Positions 16,972-25,787 of a stretch of 64,000 nt of DNA are shown in pieces. The notes below the pieces were generated by a model. It saw nothing but the letters and a program-made list of their open reading frames with translations, made no database searches and was not told the DNA's origin. A program made the position numbers and the translations under genes. The stretch is from Betaproteobacteria bacterium (lineage in GTDB: Bacteria; Pseudomonadota; Gammaproteobacteria; Burkholderiales; Ga0077523): positions 434,001 through 498,000 of the forward strand of contig JADJPK010000005.1 of NCBI GenBank assembly GCA_016713305.1, in the 5' to 3' direction. Position 1 is the stretch's first letter. Every line of letters begins with the position of its first letter.

Positions 16972-17742
16972 TCACGCTCCGGACTTGCCGAATTCCCGTA
17001 CCACGTGGGCCTGCCGCCTGGAGACGGGCAATCGATCCTCGAGCCCTTCGATGACCGCCAGCCAGTGGGCTTCCGGGCTGGCATCGCCCGACTTCTCGAA
17101 TCCCTTGAGGTGGGCGATGGCCACGAGGCAGCCCCGATGGATGCGCACGAATGCGCGGTGGAATTCCTCTTCCAGGCGCGTGAGCGACTCTTCCACGAGA
17201 AATTCCCGGTCTGCCGTCCGTACCGTCACGTACTTGAGTTCCGCTCTGAGGTACAGGACATCCTTGACCGGCACGAGGTGGACGCGCCCGCGTTCCTGGA
17301 TCGAAAAGTGCGTCCGCGGTTCACGCGCCAGGTTCTCCAGCACTTCGGCCGCAGGCATCGCGGCCCGGACCCGCGCGAGCGATTCCTCCAGGCGGCGTCC
17401 GCGCACGGGCTTCAGCAGATAGTCGATCGCGTGCAGTTCGAAGGCTTCCACCGCGTAGCGGTCGTAGGCCGTCGTGAATACCACCCGGGGCGGGTTCGCG
17501 AGCTTCTGCAGATGCCGTGCCGTCTCGAGCCCGTCCATGCCGGGCATGCGGATGTCGAGAAAGACGAGATCCGCTTCCATCTCCTGCACCGCCTCGAGCA
17601 GCGCGGGTCCGCTGGCGACCTCGGCGACCAGCGAGAGCGGACCATGGGCCACGCAGTCGTTCAGCAGATCCTTGAGGCGATTGCGGGCCGGGGCCTCGTC
17701 GTCGGCGATCATCACCCTCAGGGCGCGCGATCCGGCGGTCAC
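16972..17742 (-). CDS. LytTR-type response regulator, AlgR-like
   Basis: Two-component response regulator of 256 residues. The receiver domain runs from about 9 to 125, with acidic pair ADDE, phosphoacceptor Asp at about 63 in VFLDIRMPGMDG, TAYDRYAVEAF and the conserved lysine in LLKPV. The LytTR DNA-binding domain is at about 155-255 (FSIQERGRVHLVPVKDVLYL, LKYVTVRTADREFLVEESL, FVRIHRGCLVAIAHLKGFEK). I chose GTG 17742 over ATG 17712 because the later start would remove the first beta strand (LRVMIADDE), and GTGA overlaps the stop of the kinase gene. AlgR in Pseudomonas controls alginate and type IV pili; the target here is unknown. The order next to argH matches the Pseudomonas algZ-algR locus. 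Confidence 0.9.
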   Translation of the reverse strand: MTAGSRALRVMIADDEAPARNRLKDLLNDCVAHGPLSLVAEVASGPALLEAVQEMEADLVFLDIRMPGMDGLETARHLQKLANPPRVVFTTAYDRYAVEAFELHAIDYLLKPVRGRRLEESLARVRAAMPAAEVLENLAREPRTHFSIQERGRVHLVPVKDVLYLRAELKYVTVRTADREFLVEESLTRLEEEFHRAFVRIHRGCLVAIAHLKGFEKSGDASPEAHWLAVIEGLEDRLPVSRRQAHVVREFGKSGA

Positions 17743-18773
17743 GCTGGTTTTCCTCCGACGGCCGACTCGGTGCGGTAAGGAATCCGGATATGCACCTGAT
17801 AGAGGTTGTCGCGCACCTGCGACTCCAGCCGGCCTTCCTCGTCGAAGTGAAGCGCGAGCCGCTCGCGGATGTTCGCGAGGGCCATGCGGTTGCCTCCGGT
17901 GCCCCGGGCGTCGGGATGATAGGGATTCTTGAGGACCATGTGGACTTCGCCACGCAGCTGGAAGATGTTGATCGTGACGGTGCCGGGTTCGGGAGAAGGC
18001 TCGATGCCGTGGTAGACGGCGTTCTCCAGCAGGGGCTGGAGAACGAGGGGCGGAACCAGCGCGTCGCGGGGCATCCTGTCCACGTGCCACTCGATGCGGA
18101 GCCGCTCGCCCAGGCGCAGCTGCTCCAGATCGAGATACTGCCTGCACAGTGCCACCTCGTTCTCGAGCGGAGCCAGCTCGCGGTTGTCCGCCATCAGCAC
18201 CCGGAAGAGATCGGCCATGTCCTCCAGCGCCGCCTCCGCGCGGCGCGGTTCGCTGCGGACCAGGGACAGGACCGCATTGATGCTGTTGAACAGGAAGTGC
18301 GGCCGTATGCGTGCCTGGAGCGCCTGCAGCCGAGCCTCCGTGAGGGCGGGCGAAAGGGCGCGTTCACGCAGGTGAAAGTACAAGACCGCGGTGCCCGCGG
18401 CCAGAAGTGCGAACACGATCTGCCGCTCGGGAAGCGTGGCATCGATGCCGAAGAACCTGTGCAGGAGTGCTTCCGATGCCAATGCGGATGCGGCCGCAAG
18501 CGCCAGAACTGCCGCCACGCCGGCGGCATATCTCAGCCTCGAGAGAAAACGGCCGAGAAGCGAGCACAGCGCCAGCGTGAGCAGCGCGGCCGGATGCACG
18601 TGAAGGGAGAGGATGGAGAATTCCTCCGGCAGATCGCTCCATCGCGGCGTGAGCAGCAAGGTGGCCCCAAGTGCCAGGGCGGTGACCAGCAGCACGGCGC
18701 GCAACCAGACGCCGATGTTCAGGAAATCCGGCAACCGGTCGGGCGGCCGATGCTGCTGATTTATACTCGGCAT
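17739..18773 (-). CDS. LytS/AlgZ-type sensor histidine kinase
   Basis: Membrane histidine kinase of 344 residues from ATG 18773 (MPSINQQHRPPDR). The N-terminal 150 residues contain several hydrophobic helices (AVLLVTALALGATLLL, AALLTLALCSLL, AAGVAAVLALAAASALA, FALLAAGTAVLYF). The His_kinase domain has the phosphoacceptor in ARIRPHFLFNSINAVLSL (His about 159), and the ATPase domain has LVPPLVLQPLLENAVYHGIEP and GNRMALANIRERLALHF. This is the small LytS/AlgZ class that lacks a classical HisKA dimer domain. It is coupled to the AlgR-like regulator by an overlapping stop/start and diverges from argH with only 23 bases between the start codons. Confidence 0.9.
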   Translation of the reverse strand: MPSINQQHRPPDRLPDFLNIGVWLRAVLLVTALALGATLLLTPRWSDLPEEFSILSLHVHPAALLTLALCSLLGRFLSRLRYAAGVAAVLALAAASALASEALLHRFFGIDATLPERQIVFALLAAGTAVLYFHLRERALSPALTEARLQALQARIRPHFLFNSINAVLSLVRSEPRRAEAALEDMADLFRVLMADNRELAPLENEVALCRQYLDLEQLRLGERLRIEWHVDRMPRDALVPPLVLQPLLENAVYHGIEPSPEPGTVTINIFQLRGEVHMVLKNPYHPDARGTGGNRMALANIRERLALHFDEEGRLESQVRDNLYQVHIRIPYRTESAVGGKPA

Positions 18774-18796
18774 CGCAGTTCGACTCCCATCGGTCC

Positions 18797-20233
18797 ATGA
18801 ATTCTGAACAACCCACCCAGCCCGCGCAAGCCGTGGCAACCCCCGCATCGTCCGCTCACACGTGGTCCGGCCGCTTCAGCGAGCCGGTGGACGAACGGGT
18901 CAAGCGTTACACAGGCTCCGTCTTCTTCGACAACCGCCTCGCATTGTTCGACATCCAGGGTTCGCTGGCCCATGCGGCCATGCTGGCTGCCACAGGGGTG
19001 ATCTCGCAGCAGGATCTCGCGGACATTCGCCGCGGCATGCAGCAGATCCGCAGCGAGGTGGAGGCAGGAACGTTCCAGTGGTCGCTGGATCTCGAGGACG
19101 TGCACCTCAACATCGAACGGCGGCTGACCCTGCTGGTGGGGGATGCGGGCAAGCGTCTGCACACCGGACGGTCGCGCAATGACCAGGTCGCCACCGATAT
19201 CCGGCTGTATCTGCGGGACGCCATCGATCGCATCTTGGAGCACCTGGCGGGACTGCAAACGGTGCTGATCGACCTGGCCGAGATCCACGCGGATCTCGTG
19301 ATGCCCGGCTTCACGCATCTCCAGGTGGCCCAGCCCGTCACGTTTGGCCACCATCTCATGGCCTATTACGAGATGCTCAAGCGCGACGCCGGCCGGCTGC
19401 AGGACTGCCGCCGGCGCGTCAACAGGCTTCCCCTGGGATCGGGAGCGCTTGCCGGAACGACGTTCCCCATCGACCGGGAGCAGGTGGCGAAGGAACTGGG
19501 TTTCGAGGGGCTCTGCGAGAACTCCCTGGACGCCGTGTCGGATCGCGACTTCGCGATCGAGTTCACGGCGGCGGCCTCCCTCGTGATGACCCATCTCTCC
19601 AGACTCTCGGAGGAACTGATCCTCTGGATGAGTCCCCGCTTCGGATTCATCGACCTGCCCGACCGTTTCTGCACGGGATCCTCCATGCTGCCGCAGAAGA
19701 AGAACCCTGACGTGCCGGAACTCGTGCGGGGCAAGGTGGGGCGGGTCAACGGGCATCTCGTGGGGCTGCTCACCCTGATGAAAGGCCAGCCGCTTGCCTA
19801 CAACAAGGACAATCAGGAAGACAAGGAGCCACTGTTCGATACCGTCGACACATTGATCGACACGCTGGTGATCTACGCGGAGATGATGCGCGGCATCATC
19901 GTGAAGCCCGACCGGATGCGCCAGGCGGCCTCCGAGGGTTTCGCGACGGCGACCGATCTGGCGGACTACCTCGTACGGAAGGGCACGCCGTTCCGGGAGG
20001 CGCACGAAGCGGTGGCCCGGGCGGTGCGGCTCGCTGCCGAACGGGGCGTCGATCTGGGTGGATTGACGCTCGAGCAGTTCCGGGAATTCGCTCCGGTGGT
20101 GGACGAGGACATCTACGGCGTGCTGACCCTCGAAGGGTCGCTCGCCGCCCGCGATCACCGAGGCGGAACTTCACCGGCGCAGGTTCGCGCTGCCGTCAGG
20201 CGGGCGCGGGAAGAACTGGGCGCAAGGCCATGA
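18797..20233 (+). CDS. argH: Argininosuccinate lyase
   Basis: Last enzyme of arginine synthesis, cleaving argininosuccinate to arginine and fumarate; 478 residues, slightly long because of a polar N-terminus (MNSEQPTQPAQAVATPAS). Family signatures: WSGRFSEPVDERVKRYTGS, HLNIERRL, LHTGRSRNDQVATDIRLYL, PGFTHLQVAQPV, and the fumarase/lyase signature GSSMLPQKKNPDVPELVRGK with the catalytic serine at about residue 294. A TATACT box at 18762-18767, inside the divergent kinase gene, could be its -10 element. The gene overlaps the next gene by 4 bases (ATGA). In Pseudomonas argH also lies opposite algZ. Confidence 0.97.
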   Translation: MNSEQPTQPAQAVATPASSAHTWSGRFSEPVDERVKRYTGSVFFDNRLALFDIQGSLAHAAMLAATGVISQQDLADIRRGMQQIRSEVEAGTFQWSLDLEDVHLNIERRLTLLVGDAGKRLHTGRSRNDQVATDIRLYLRDAIDRILEHLAGLQTVLIDLAEIHADLVMPGFTHLQVAQPVTFGHHLMAYYEMLKRDAGRLQDCRRRVNRLPLGSGALAGTTFPIDREQVAKELGFEGLCENSLDAVSDRDFAIEFTAAASLVMTHLSRLSEELILWMSPRFGFIDLPDRFCTGSSMLPQKKNPDVPELVRGKVGRVNGHLVGLLTLMKGQPLAYNKDNQEDKEPLFDTVDTLIDTLVIYAEMMRGIIVKPDRMRQAASEGFATATDLADYLVRKGTPFREAHEAVARAVRLAAERGVDLGGLTLEQFREFAPVVDEDIYGVLTLEGSLAARDHRGGTSPAQVRAAVRRAREELGARP

Positions 20234-21000
20234 CTTCGATCTCGGATCTCTTCCGGCTGGACGGACGGGTCGCCTGTGTCACCGGAGGCAACTCCGGGAT
20301 CGGCCGGACGATGGCGCTGGCGCTCGCCGAGGCCGGCGCGGACGTGGCGCTGGTGGGCAGGGACCCGGAGCGGCTCGAAGCGGCCGGGGTGGAGGTTCGC
20401 AGTCATGGCCGACGATCACAATGCGTTCCGGGCAACCTGGCGGACAGGGCCGACCTCGCCCGTGTCGTGGAGGCGGTGTCGAAGGGCCTGGGAGCCCCGG
20501 ACATCCTGGTCTGCGCGGCCGGAATCAACGAAAGGCCTTCCATGACGGTCCTCGATGCGGACGTCTGGGACCGGACCATGCGGATCAACCTCGATGCGCC
20601 CTTTCTGCTGGCCCGTGCCTTCGCCCCGTCGATGGCGGAGCGCGGATGGGGGCGCATCATCAATCTGGCATCGCTGCAGTCCGTGCGCTCCTTCAACAAC
20701 AGCGGCGCCTACGGCGTGAGCAAGGCGGGCATCGCCCATCTCACGCGAACCCTGGCCGAGGCGTGGTCGCCCCGGGGCGTGAACTGCAACGCGATCGCGC
20801 CCGGGTTCTTTCCCACCCCGATCACGCGCGCCGTCTTCAGCGATCCGGAACGTGCGAAGTCGATGGCGGCCCGGACCATGATCGGCCGCAACGGCGCACT
20901 GGAGGATCTTCGCGGGGCGACCGTCTTCCTCGCATCTCGTGCTTCGGACTACATCACGGGCCAGGTTCTGTTCGTGGACGGGGGCTTCTCGGCCGGTTGA
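20230..21000 (+). CDS. Short-chain dehydrogenase/reductase (SDR)
   Basis: NAD(P)-dependent oxidoreductase of 256 residues, the classical SDR length. Cofactor motif TGGNSGIG at about 19-26, NAG-type motif as CAAGIN, catalytic Ser in NLASLQSVRS, and YGVSK (Tyr and Lys of the active site) at about 160-164. It resembles gluconate 5-dehydrogenase and 3-oxoacyl-ACP-reductase-like members (LFRLDGRVACVTGG), but the substrate cannot be read from sequence. It starts inside the end of argH and is followed 110 bases later by an ABC importer operon, so it may act on the imported compound. Confidence 0.88.
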   Translation: MTSISDLFRLDGRVACVTGGNSGIGRTMALALAEAGADVALVGRDPERLEAAGVEVRSHGRRSQCVPGNLADRADLARVVEAVSKGLGAPDILVCAAGINERPSMTVLDADVWDRTMRINLDAPFLLARAFAPSMAERGWGRIINLASLQSVRSFNNSGAYGVSKAGIAHLTRTLAEAWSPRGVNCNAIAPGFFPTPITRAVFSDPERAKSMAARTMIGRNGALEDLRGATVFLASRASDYITGQVLFVDGGFSAG

Positions 21001-21109
21001 CAAACAAGGGCAAGCTGCTAGATTCCGGCGGTTACGATGCGTCCGGCACTGGCACGGAGGCATGCCGTCCTGGATGCGGCACATTGAATCGAGGGGAGGT
21101 AACACGATC

Positions 21110-22399
21110 ATGAAGACATCCGTTTTCCGGTCGGTCCTCGGCGCCGTCGCACTGACGGCGCTTGCAGTGTCCGGGGCTCATGCCCAACAGACGGATTCCA
21201 TCAAGATCGGATTCGTGACGTTCCTGTCCGGCCCCGCGGCCGGTCCGTTCGGCGTTCCGGCCAAGATGGCGGCCGAGGCGATCGTCGAATCGCTCAACGC
21301 CGGCAAGGTGCCTGCGCCCTACCAGCAGAAAGGCTACGGCGGTTCGCCGCTCGAGTTGGTGATCATCGACGAGGCAGGCGGTGCGACCAAGCAGGTGAGC
21401 GAGTTCCGCACCCTGGTCCAGCGGCAGGACGTCGATCTGGTCATCGGCTACATCGGCAGCGGCGACTGTCTCGCCATCGCGCCTGTGGCGGAGGAGTTGA
21501 AGAAACTCACCGTGCTTTTCGACTGCGGCACCCCGCGTATCTTCGAGGAAGCCAGCTACAAGTACGTGTTCCGCACGCGCGCCCACGCCACGATGGACGC
21601 CGTGGCGGCCGCCCGCTACCTGTTCGACAACCGTCCCGCCGCGAAGCGTTTCTCCGGAATCAACCAGAACTATGCCTGGGGCCAGGATTCCTGGAACGAC
21701 TTCGAGAACACGATCAAGACCATGAAGCCCGAGGTGCAGATCGGCACCTCGCAGATGCCCAAGTTCGGCGCCGGGCAGTATGGCGCGGAGATCTCGGCGC
21801 TGATCAACTCCAACTCGGATGTGATCCACTCGAGCCTGTGGGGCGGCGATCTGGAGGCGTTCATGCTCCAGGCCACCCCCCGGGATCTCTTCAAGAAGTC
21901 GCAGCTCATTCTCGTCGCGGGCGAACCGAACCTGCATCGCATGGTGGGCAACGTGCCGGATGGGACCATCGTCGGCGCCCGCGGCCCGCATGGCCTGTTC
22001 GCCCAGCCTTCGACCCTCAACACGTGGCTCAAGGACATCTACAAGGCCAAGGCCGGCATCATTCCCAACTATCCCGCCTACAGCGTCGCGCAGGCGGTCC
22101 TGGGGGTGAAGGCCGCTTATGAAAAGGCCCAGCAGAAGAAGGGCGGAGGCGCTCCTTCGCAGGACGAGATCATCGCCGCGCTCGAGGGCATCACCTTCGA
22201 CTCGCCGTTCGGCAAGGTCTCCATGGCGCTGGGCAAGGGCCATCAGGCCGTGCAGGGAACCGCGTACGGGACTACCCGCACGGAGAACGGCGTGGTCAAG
22301 GTCGGCAACATCAAGTACTACCCCGCCGAGCAGGTGCAGCCCCCGGAAGGCGTGTCTTCGCTGGACTGGATCAAGTCCGGATTCAAGAAAACCAAGTAA
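21110..22399 (+). CDS. Branched-chain-amino-acid-type ABC transporter, substrate-binding protein
   Basis: Periplasmic binding protein of 429 residues. ATG 21110 follows a GAGGGGAGG ribosome site and starts a clean signal peptide (MKTSVFRSVLGAVALTALAVSGAHA). The mature protein has the type I periplasmic-binding fold typical of LivJ-like proteins: IKIGFVTFLSGPAAGPFGVP, LVIIDEAGGATKQVSEFRTL, VDLVIGYIGSGDCLAIAP, FSGINQNYAWGQDSWNDFE. Members bind branched-chain amino acids, amides, urea or aromatic acids, and specificity cannot be assigned. It is the first of five transporter genes transcribed together. Confidence 0.9.
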   Translation: MKTSVFRSVLGAVALTALAVSGAHAQQTDSIKIGFVTFLSGPAAGPFGVPAKMAAEAIVESLNAGKVPAPYQQKGYGGSPLELVIIDEAGGATKQVSEFRTLVQRQDVDLVIGYIGSGDCLAIAPVAEELKKLTVLFDCGTPRIFEEASYKYVFRTRAHATMDAVAAARYLFDNRPAAKRFSGINQNYAWGQDSWNDFENTIKTMKPEVQIGTSQMPKFGAGQYGAEISALINSNSDVIHSSLWGGDLEAFMLQATPRDLFKKSQLILVAGEPNLHRMVGNVPDGTIVGARGPHGLFAQPSTLNTWLKDIYKAKAGIIPNYPAYSVAQAVLGVKAAYEKAQQKKGGGAPSQDEIIAALEGITFDSPFGKVSMALGKGHQAVQGTAYGTTRTENGVVKVGNIKYYPAEQVQPPEGVSSLDWIKSGFKKTK

Positions 22400-22408
22400 C
22401 GTTCCCGC

Positions 22409-23320
22409 ATGAGTCAGATCGTCGCGGTCCTGGTCGACGGGATCGTCTATTCCTCGTGGCTTTTCATCATCGCGGTCGGCCTCACGTTGATCTATGGCGT
22501 GATGAAGATCCTCAACATCGCCCATGGGAGCCTTTATGCCCTGGGCGCCTTCGCGGCAGTGTCGATGGCCGGCGCATGGTTCTCGCACGGCTATGCGCCG
22601 ATGGGGAGCTTCGCGATGCTCGCGCTGGCCGCCGTGGCGGTCGGATTGATCGCCGGCCCCGTCATCGAGCGCGGCCTGCTGCAGTTCCTGTACGGCAAGG
22701 ACGAAGTCGTGCTGGTGCTGGTGACGTACGCGCTGTTCCTCATCCTCGAGGACTTCATCAAGCTCGTCTGGGGTGTCGACCCGCTGTTCGTCCAGGGCCC
22801 CAATGGCGAGACCCCGTATGGCCTGCTCGGCAACTTCGAAATTGCCGGATTGACCTATCCCGTCTATAACCTGCTGCTGCTGGGTGTGGCTGTCGTGTCG
22901 GGCCTCTCGCTGGCTTGGGCGCTCAACAAGACGCGGTCCGGCAAGCTCCTTCTGGCCGTGATCCACGATCGCGAAGTGAGCGGTGCGCTCGGCATCAACG
23001 TGAGCCGCACTTATTTCGTGACGTTCACGATCGGCGCGTTTCTGGCGGCTGTGGGCGGTGCGCTCACCGCCCCCACCGTTTCCGTGGTCACCGGCATGGG
23101 CGCCGAAGTCATCGTCATGGCATTCGCCGTCGTGGTCATCGGAGGGCTGGGCAGTCTGCAGGGCGCGGCTCTGGGAGCGCTCATCGTGGGCCTTGTCCGA
23201 GCGGCTGCGGTTCACTATCAGCCGGAAGTCGAACTCTTCAGCGTCTATTTCGTCATGGCCGTCGTGCTGATCCTGCGGCCCAAGGGACTGTTCAGTGGCG
23301 CGGAGGTGCGCAAGATATGA
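22409..23320 (+). CDS. Branched-chain-type ABC transporter permease, LivH-like
   Basis: Inner-membrane permease of 303 residues with about eight hydrophobic segments. The LivH hallmarks are present: GLTLIYGVMKILNIAHGSLYALGAF near the start (written as YGVMKILNIAHGS) and GIN-VSRTYFVTFTIGAFLAAVGGAL in the coupling region (GALGINVSRTYF). It begins 9 bases after the binding-protein stop and overlaps the LivM-like gene by ATGA. It pairs with that permease to form the membrane channel of the importer. Confidence 0.9.
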   Translation: MSQIVAVLVDGIVYSSWLFIIAVGLTLIYGVMKILNIAHGSLYALGAFAAVSMAGAWFSHGYAPMGSFAMLALAAVAVGLIAGPVIERGLLQFLYGKDEVVLVLVTYALFLILEDFIKLVWGVDPLFVQGPNGETPYGLLGNFEIAGLTYPVYNLLLLGVAVVSGLSLAWALNKTRSGKLLLAVIHDREVSGALGINVSRTYFVTFTIGAFLAAVGGALTAPTVSVVTGMGAEVIVMAFAVVVIGGLGSLQGAALGALIVGLVRAAAVHYQPEVELFSVYFVMAVVLILRPKGLFSGAEVRKI

Positions 23321-24255
23321 AGTTCGATCGCACCGTTCTGGCCCTTTTCGTCCTGGCAGCCGTTCTTCTTGTCGGCGGCCCGATGTTTCCAAAATGGCTC
23401 GTGTCCCTGCTGAACGTGGCCATGTGCTACGGCATCGTGGTGCTGGGCATGCTTTTGCTCATGCGCACGGGACTGGTCTCGTTCGGCCACGGCCTCTACT
23501 ACTGTCTGGGTGCGTATGCGGCCGGCGTTCTCGATCAGCTCGCCAAGATCTCCGACATGCTCGTCATGATGCTGGCGGGAGCATTGGTGACGGGGCTGGT
23601 CGCCGCGTTGCTGGGTCTGCTGCTCGCCAAGTATCGCGACATCTTCTTCGCCATGCTTTCTCTCGCGTTCTCGATGATTCTCTACGGGACGCTGGTGAAG
23701 AGCGCATCGTTCGGTTCCACGGATGGCTTCAACGTTTCCGCGAAGTCCATCGCCGGCATGGCCATCGAAAGCGAATCGCTCCGGATCACGGTATTCAGCC
23801 TGTCCGTGGTGGTGATGCTGGTCTGTGCCGTGTTGCTCCACTGGTATCTCTCCTCCCATCGAGGGCGTCTCGCCGGGGCCATCAAGGACAACGAATTGCG
23901 CGTCGAGTACATGGGGGCTTCGGTGCGCTCCACCGTCCACCTCAACTACGTGTTCTCGGCGGTTCTCGCCGGGGTGGGCGGTGCGCTCATGGCCATCAAC
24001 ATCGGTCACATCGATCCGGAGATGACCTATTGGCCGCAGTCGGGCGAGTTCGTGTTCATCGCCATTCTGTCGGGAACGGGGAGCGTCTTCGCTCCGCTCG
24101 GCGGCGCGCTGGTGTTCGAGTCGGTGCGAAGCTTTGCGTACGAGTATTCGCCGAACACCTGGCAGATGGTCCTGGGGATCACCATGCTGATCGTGATGAT
24201 CTTCCTCCCGGACGGGTTGTGGTCGCTCTTCGTGCGGCGCAAGGCTGCCGCCTGA
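23317..24255 (+). CDS. Branched-chain-type ABC transporter permease, LivM-like
   Basis: Second inner-membrane permease, 312 residues, from ATG 23317, which overlaps the LivH-like stop. Motifs typical of LivM: GLVSFGHGLYYCLGAYAAG, a substrate-path region with SASFGSTDGFN, and the coupling region AIKDNELRVEYMGASVRSTV followed by LAGVGGALMAIN. It ends 88 bases before the first ATPase gene. Confidence 0.9.
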   Translation: MKFDRTVLALFVLAAVLLVGGPMFPKWLVSLLNVAMCYGIVVLGMLLLMRTGLVSFGHGLYYCLGAYAAGVLDQLAKISDMLVMMLAGALVTGLVAALLGLLLAKYRDIFFAMLSLAFSMILYGTLVKSASFGSTDGFNVSAKSIAGMAIESESLRITVFSLSVVVMLVCAVLLHWYLSSHRGRLAGAIKDNELRVEYMGASVRSTVHLNYVFSAVLAGVGGALMAINIGHIDPEMTYWPQSGEFVFIAILSGTGSVFAPLGGALVFESVRSFAYEYSPNTWQMVLGITMLIVMIFLPDGLWSLFVRRKAAA

Positions 24256-24343
24256 AGCCGGGGAACACCGTGCCGAACATTCGAATTCCTGGCGTTCGCG
24301 GGGACGGGCAGCGCGAATGCGGACGCCACTGGGGAGTTGTGAC

Positions 24344-25123
24344 ATGGCTGTGATTCTGGAGGCGAAGGGGCTCAACAAGAGCTTCGGTGCCGTCACTGCG
24401 GCCTCGAACATCAACGTGGCGGTGGAGCAGGACTCCGTGGTGGGCCTGATCGGCTCGAACGGAGCGGGCAAGACCACGTTCATCAACATGGTGACGGGCT
24501 ACCTCACGCCGACTTCCGGCACGATCTCCTTCGACGGACGTGACATCACATCCCTCAAGCCGCGGCAGATCACGCAGATGGGAATCTGCCGTTCGTTCCA
24601 GATCCCTCAGCTGTTCAATTCCATGTCGGTCCACGAGAACCTGCTCGTGGGCGTGGGCATCGTCATCCAGGCGGGCAATCGATGGGGTACCAGGAATGCT
24701 GCCTACGACGATCCCGTGAAGGCTGTCGATGCGATGCTCGAGCAGTTCAACCTGGGCGCCTACCGGGACCGCCAGGCGGGACTGCTGCCCGAAGGCACGC
24801 GAAAGCTCCTGGATATCGCGATGGCGATGGTGGTCCGGCCCCGCATCCTGCTGCTGGACGAGCCCACCAGCGGCGTGTCGGCCGACGAGAAGTTCAGCCT
24901 GATGGACATGGTCATGAATGCGGTTCGGGAAAACAAGGTGACGGTGCTGTTCGTGGAACATGACATGGAAGTCGTGGAGAAGTACACGCACCGAATCCTG
25001 GCTTTCTACGAAGGGCGCATCATCGCCGACGGCGAGCCCGCGAACGTTCTGAACGACGTCGAGGTCCGTCGCTACGTGATCGGAGAGCACGTGCCGGCCG
25101 CAGGAGACACGGCCCATGCTTGA
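24344..25123 (+). CDS. Branched-chain-type ABC transporter ATPase, LivG-like
   Basis: Cytoplasmic ATPase subunit of 259 residues. ATG 24344 is preceded by GGGGAG; an earlier in-frame ATG at 24317 is less likely. Walker A is GSNGAGKTTF at about 39-48, Walker B RILLLDEPTSGVS and the switch histidine is in LFVEHDMEVVEKYTHR. The ABC signature, normally LSxGQ, reads LPEGTRKLLDIAMAM, which lacks both Ser and Gln. The D-loop region is otherwise normal. It overlaps the second ATPase gene by 8 bases. Confidence 0.9.
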   Translation: MAVILEAKGLNKSFGAVTAASNINVAVEQDSVVGLIGSNGAGKTTFINMVTGYLTPTSGTISFDGRDITSLKPRQITQMGICRSFQIPQLFNSMSVHENLLVGVGIVIQAGNRWGTRNAAYDDPVKAVDAMLEQFNLGAYRDRQAGLLPEGTRKLLDIAMAMVVRPRILLLDEPTSGVSADEKFSLMDMVMNAVRENKVTVLFVEHDMEVVEKYTHRILAFYEGRIIADGEPANVLNDVEVRRYVIGEHVPAAGDTAHA

Positions 25124-25760
25124 AATCCGCAACCTCGACGTCTCCATCGGTCCCGTGGGCATTCTGCGAGGGGTCGACATGACCGTGGGCGAAAGGCAGT
25201 TCGTCGGTCTCATCGGCCGCAATGGTGCGGGAAAGACGACGCTCATGCGCGCGATCATGGGCATCCTGCCCGCCCGAAGCGGCTCCATCCAGTACGAGGG
25301 GCAGGTCATCGATCGCATGCCCGTTCACTTGCGCGCCCGCAACGGGATCGGGTACATGCCCGAAGACCGGCGACTGGTGCCGACGCTCACGGTGGAGGAG
25401 AACGTGCTGGTTCCAGCGTGGGCAGGCAACCGTTCCGATGCCAACGAGCGCCTGGCCCGCGTCTACCGCATGATTCCGGAAGTCGAAACGTTCAAGGCGC
25501 GCAAGGCCCTCCAACTCTCCGGCGGCCAGCAGAAGCTCGTGGCGCTCGCCCGGGCGCTCATGTCGGGCACGCGCATGCTGCTGCTGGATGAACCCTTCGA
25601 AGGCGTGGCGCCCGTCCTGGCACGCCGCCTCGCAGAGGTGATTTCCGGACTCAAGTCCGAAGGTCTGTCGATCATCCTCACGGAATCGGATCTCTCCCAT
25701 TCCGCGGACATGCTGGACAGCATCTACACGATCGATCGCGGCGCGGTGTCGGCGGGCTGA
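25116..25760 (+). CDS. Branched-chain-type ABC transporter ATPase, LivF-like
   Basis: Second ATPase subunit, 214 residues, slightly shorter than typical LivF (about 235). Walker A GRNGAGKTTLMRAI at about 35-48, Q-loop region IGYMPEDRRLVPTLTVEEN, a canonical signature QLSGGQQKLVALARAL and Walker B RMLLLDEPFEGVAP. The post-Walker-B switch segment is IILTESDLSHSADML. It would pair with the LivG-like subunit, whose signature is degenerate, making one composite ATP site canonical and the other not. It is the last gene of the importer; a GGDEF-EAL gene starts 28 bases later. Confidence 0.88.
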   Translation: MLEIRNLDVSIGPVGILRGVDMTVGERQFVGLIGRNGAGKTTLMRAIMGILPARSGSIQYEGQVIDRMPVHLRARNGIGYMPEDRRLVPTLTVEENVLVPAWAGNRSDANERLARVYRMIPEVETFKARKALQLSGGQQKLVALARALMSGTRMLLLDEPFEGVAPVLARRLAEVISGLKSEGLSIILTESDLSHSADMLDSIYTIDRGAVSAG

Positions 25761-25787
25761 TCGCGCTCGGGGGCGGCGGCACCTCGG

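Noticed and set aside
16374..17084. Open minus-strand frame of 236 codons between algR and the peroxiredoxin
   Set aside because: Arg/Pro-rich, no motif, overlaps both flanking genes and the GC hairpin; the gap is better called non-coding.
21032..23392. Open minus-strand frame of 786 codons opposite the importer genes
   Set aside because: His/Asp/Arg-rich composition typical of antisense shadows; the plus strand carries a signal peptide and two clear permeases.
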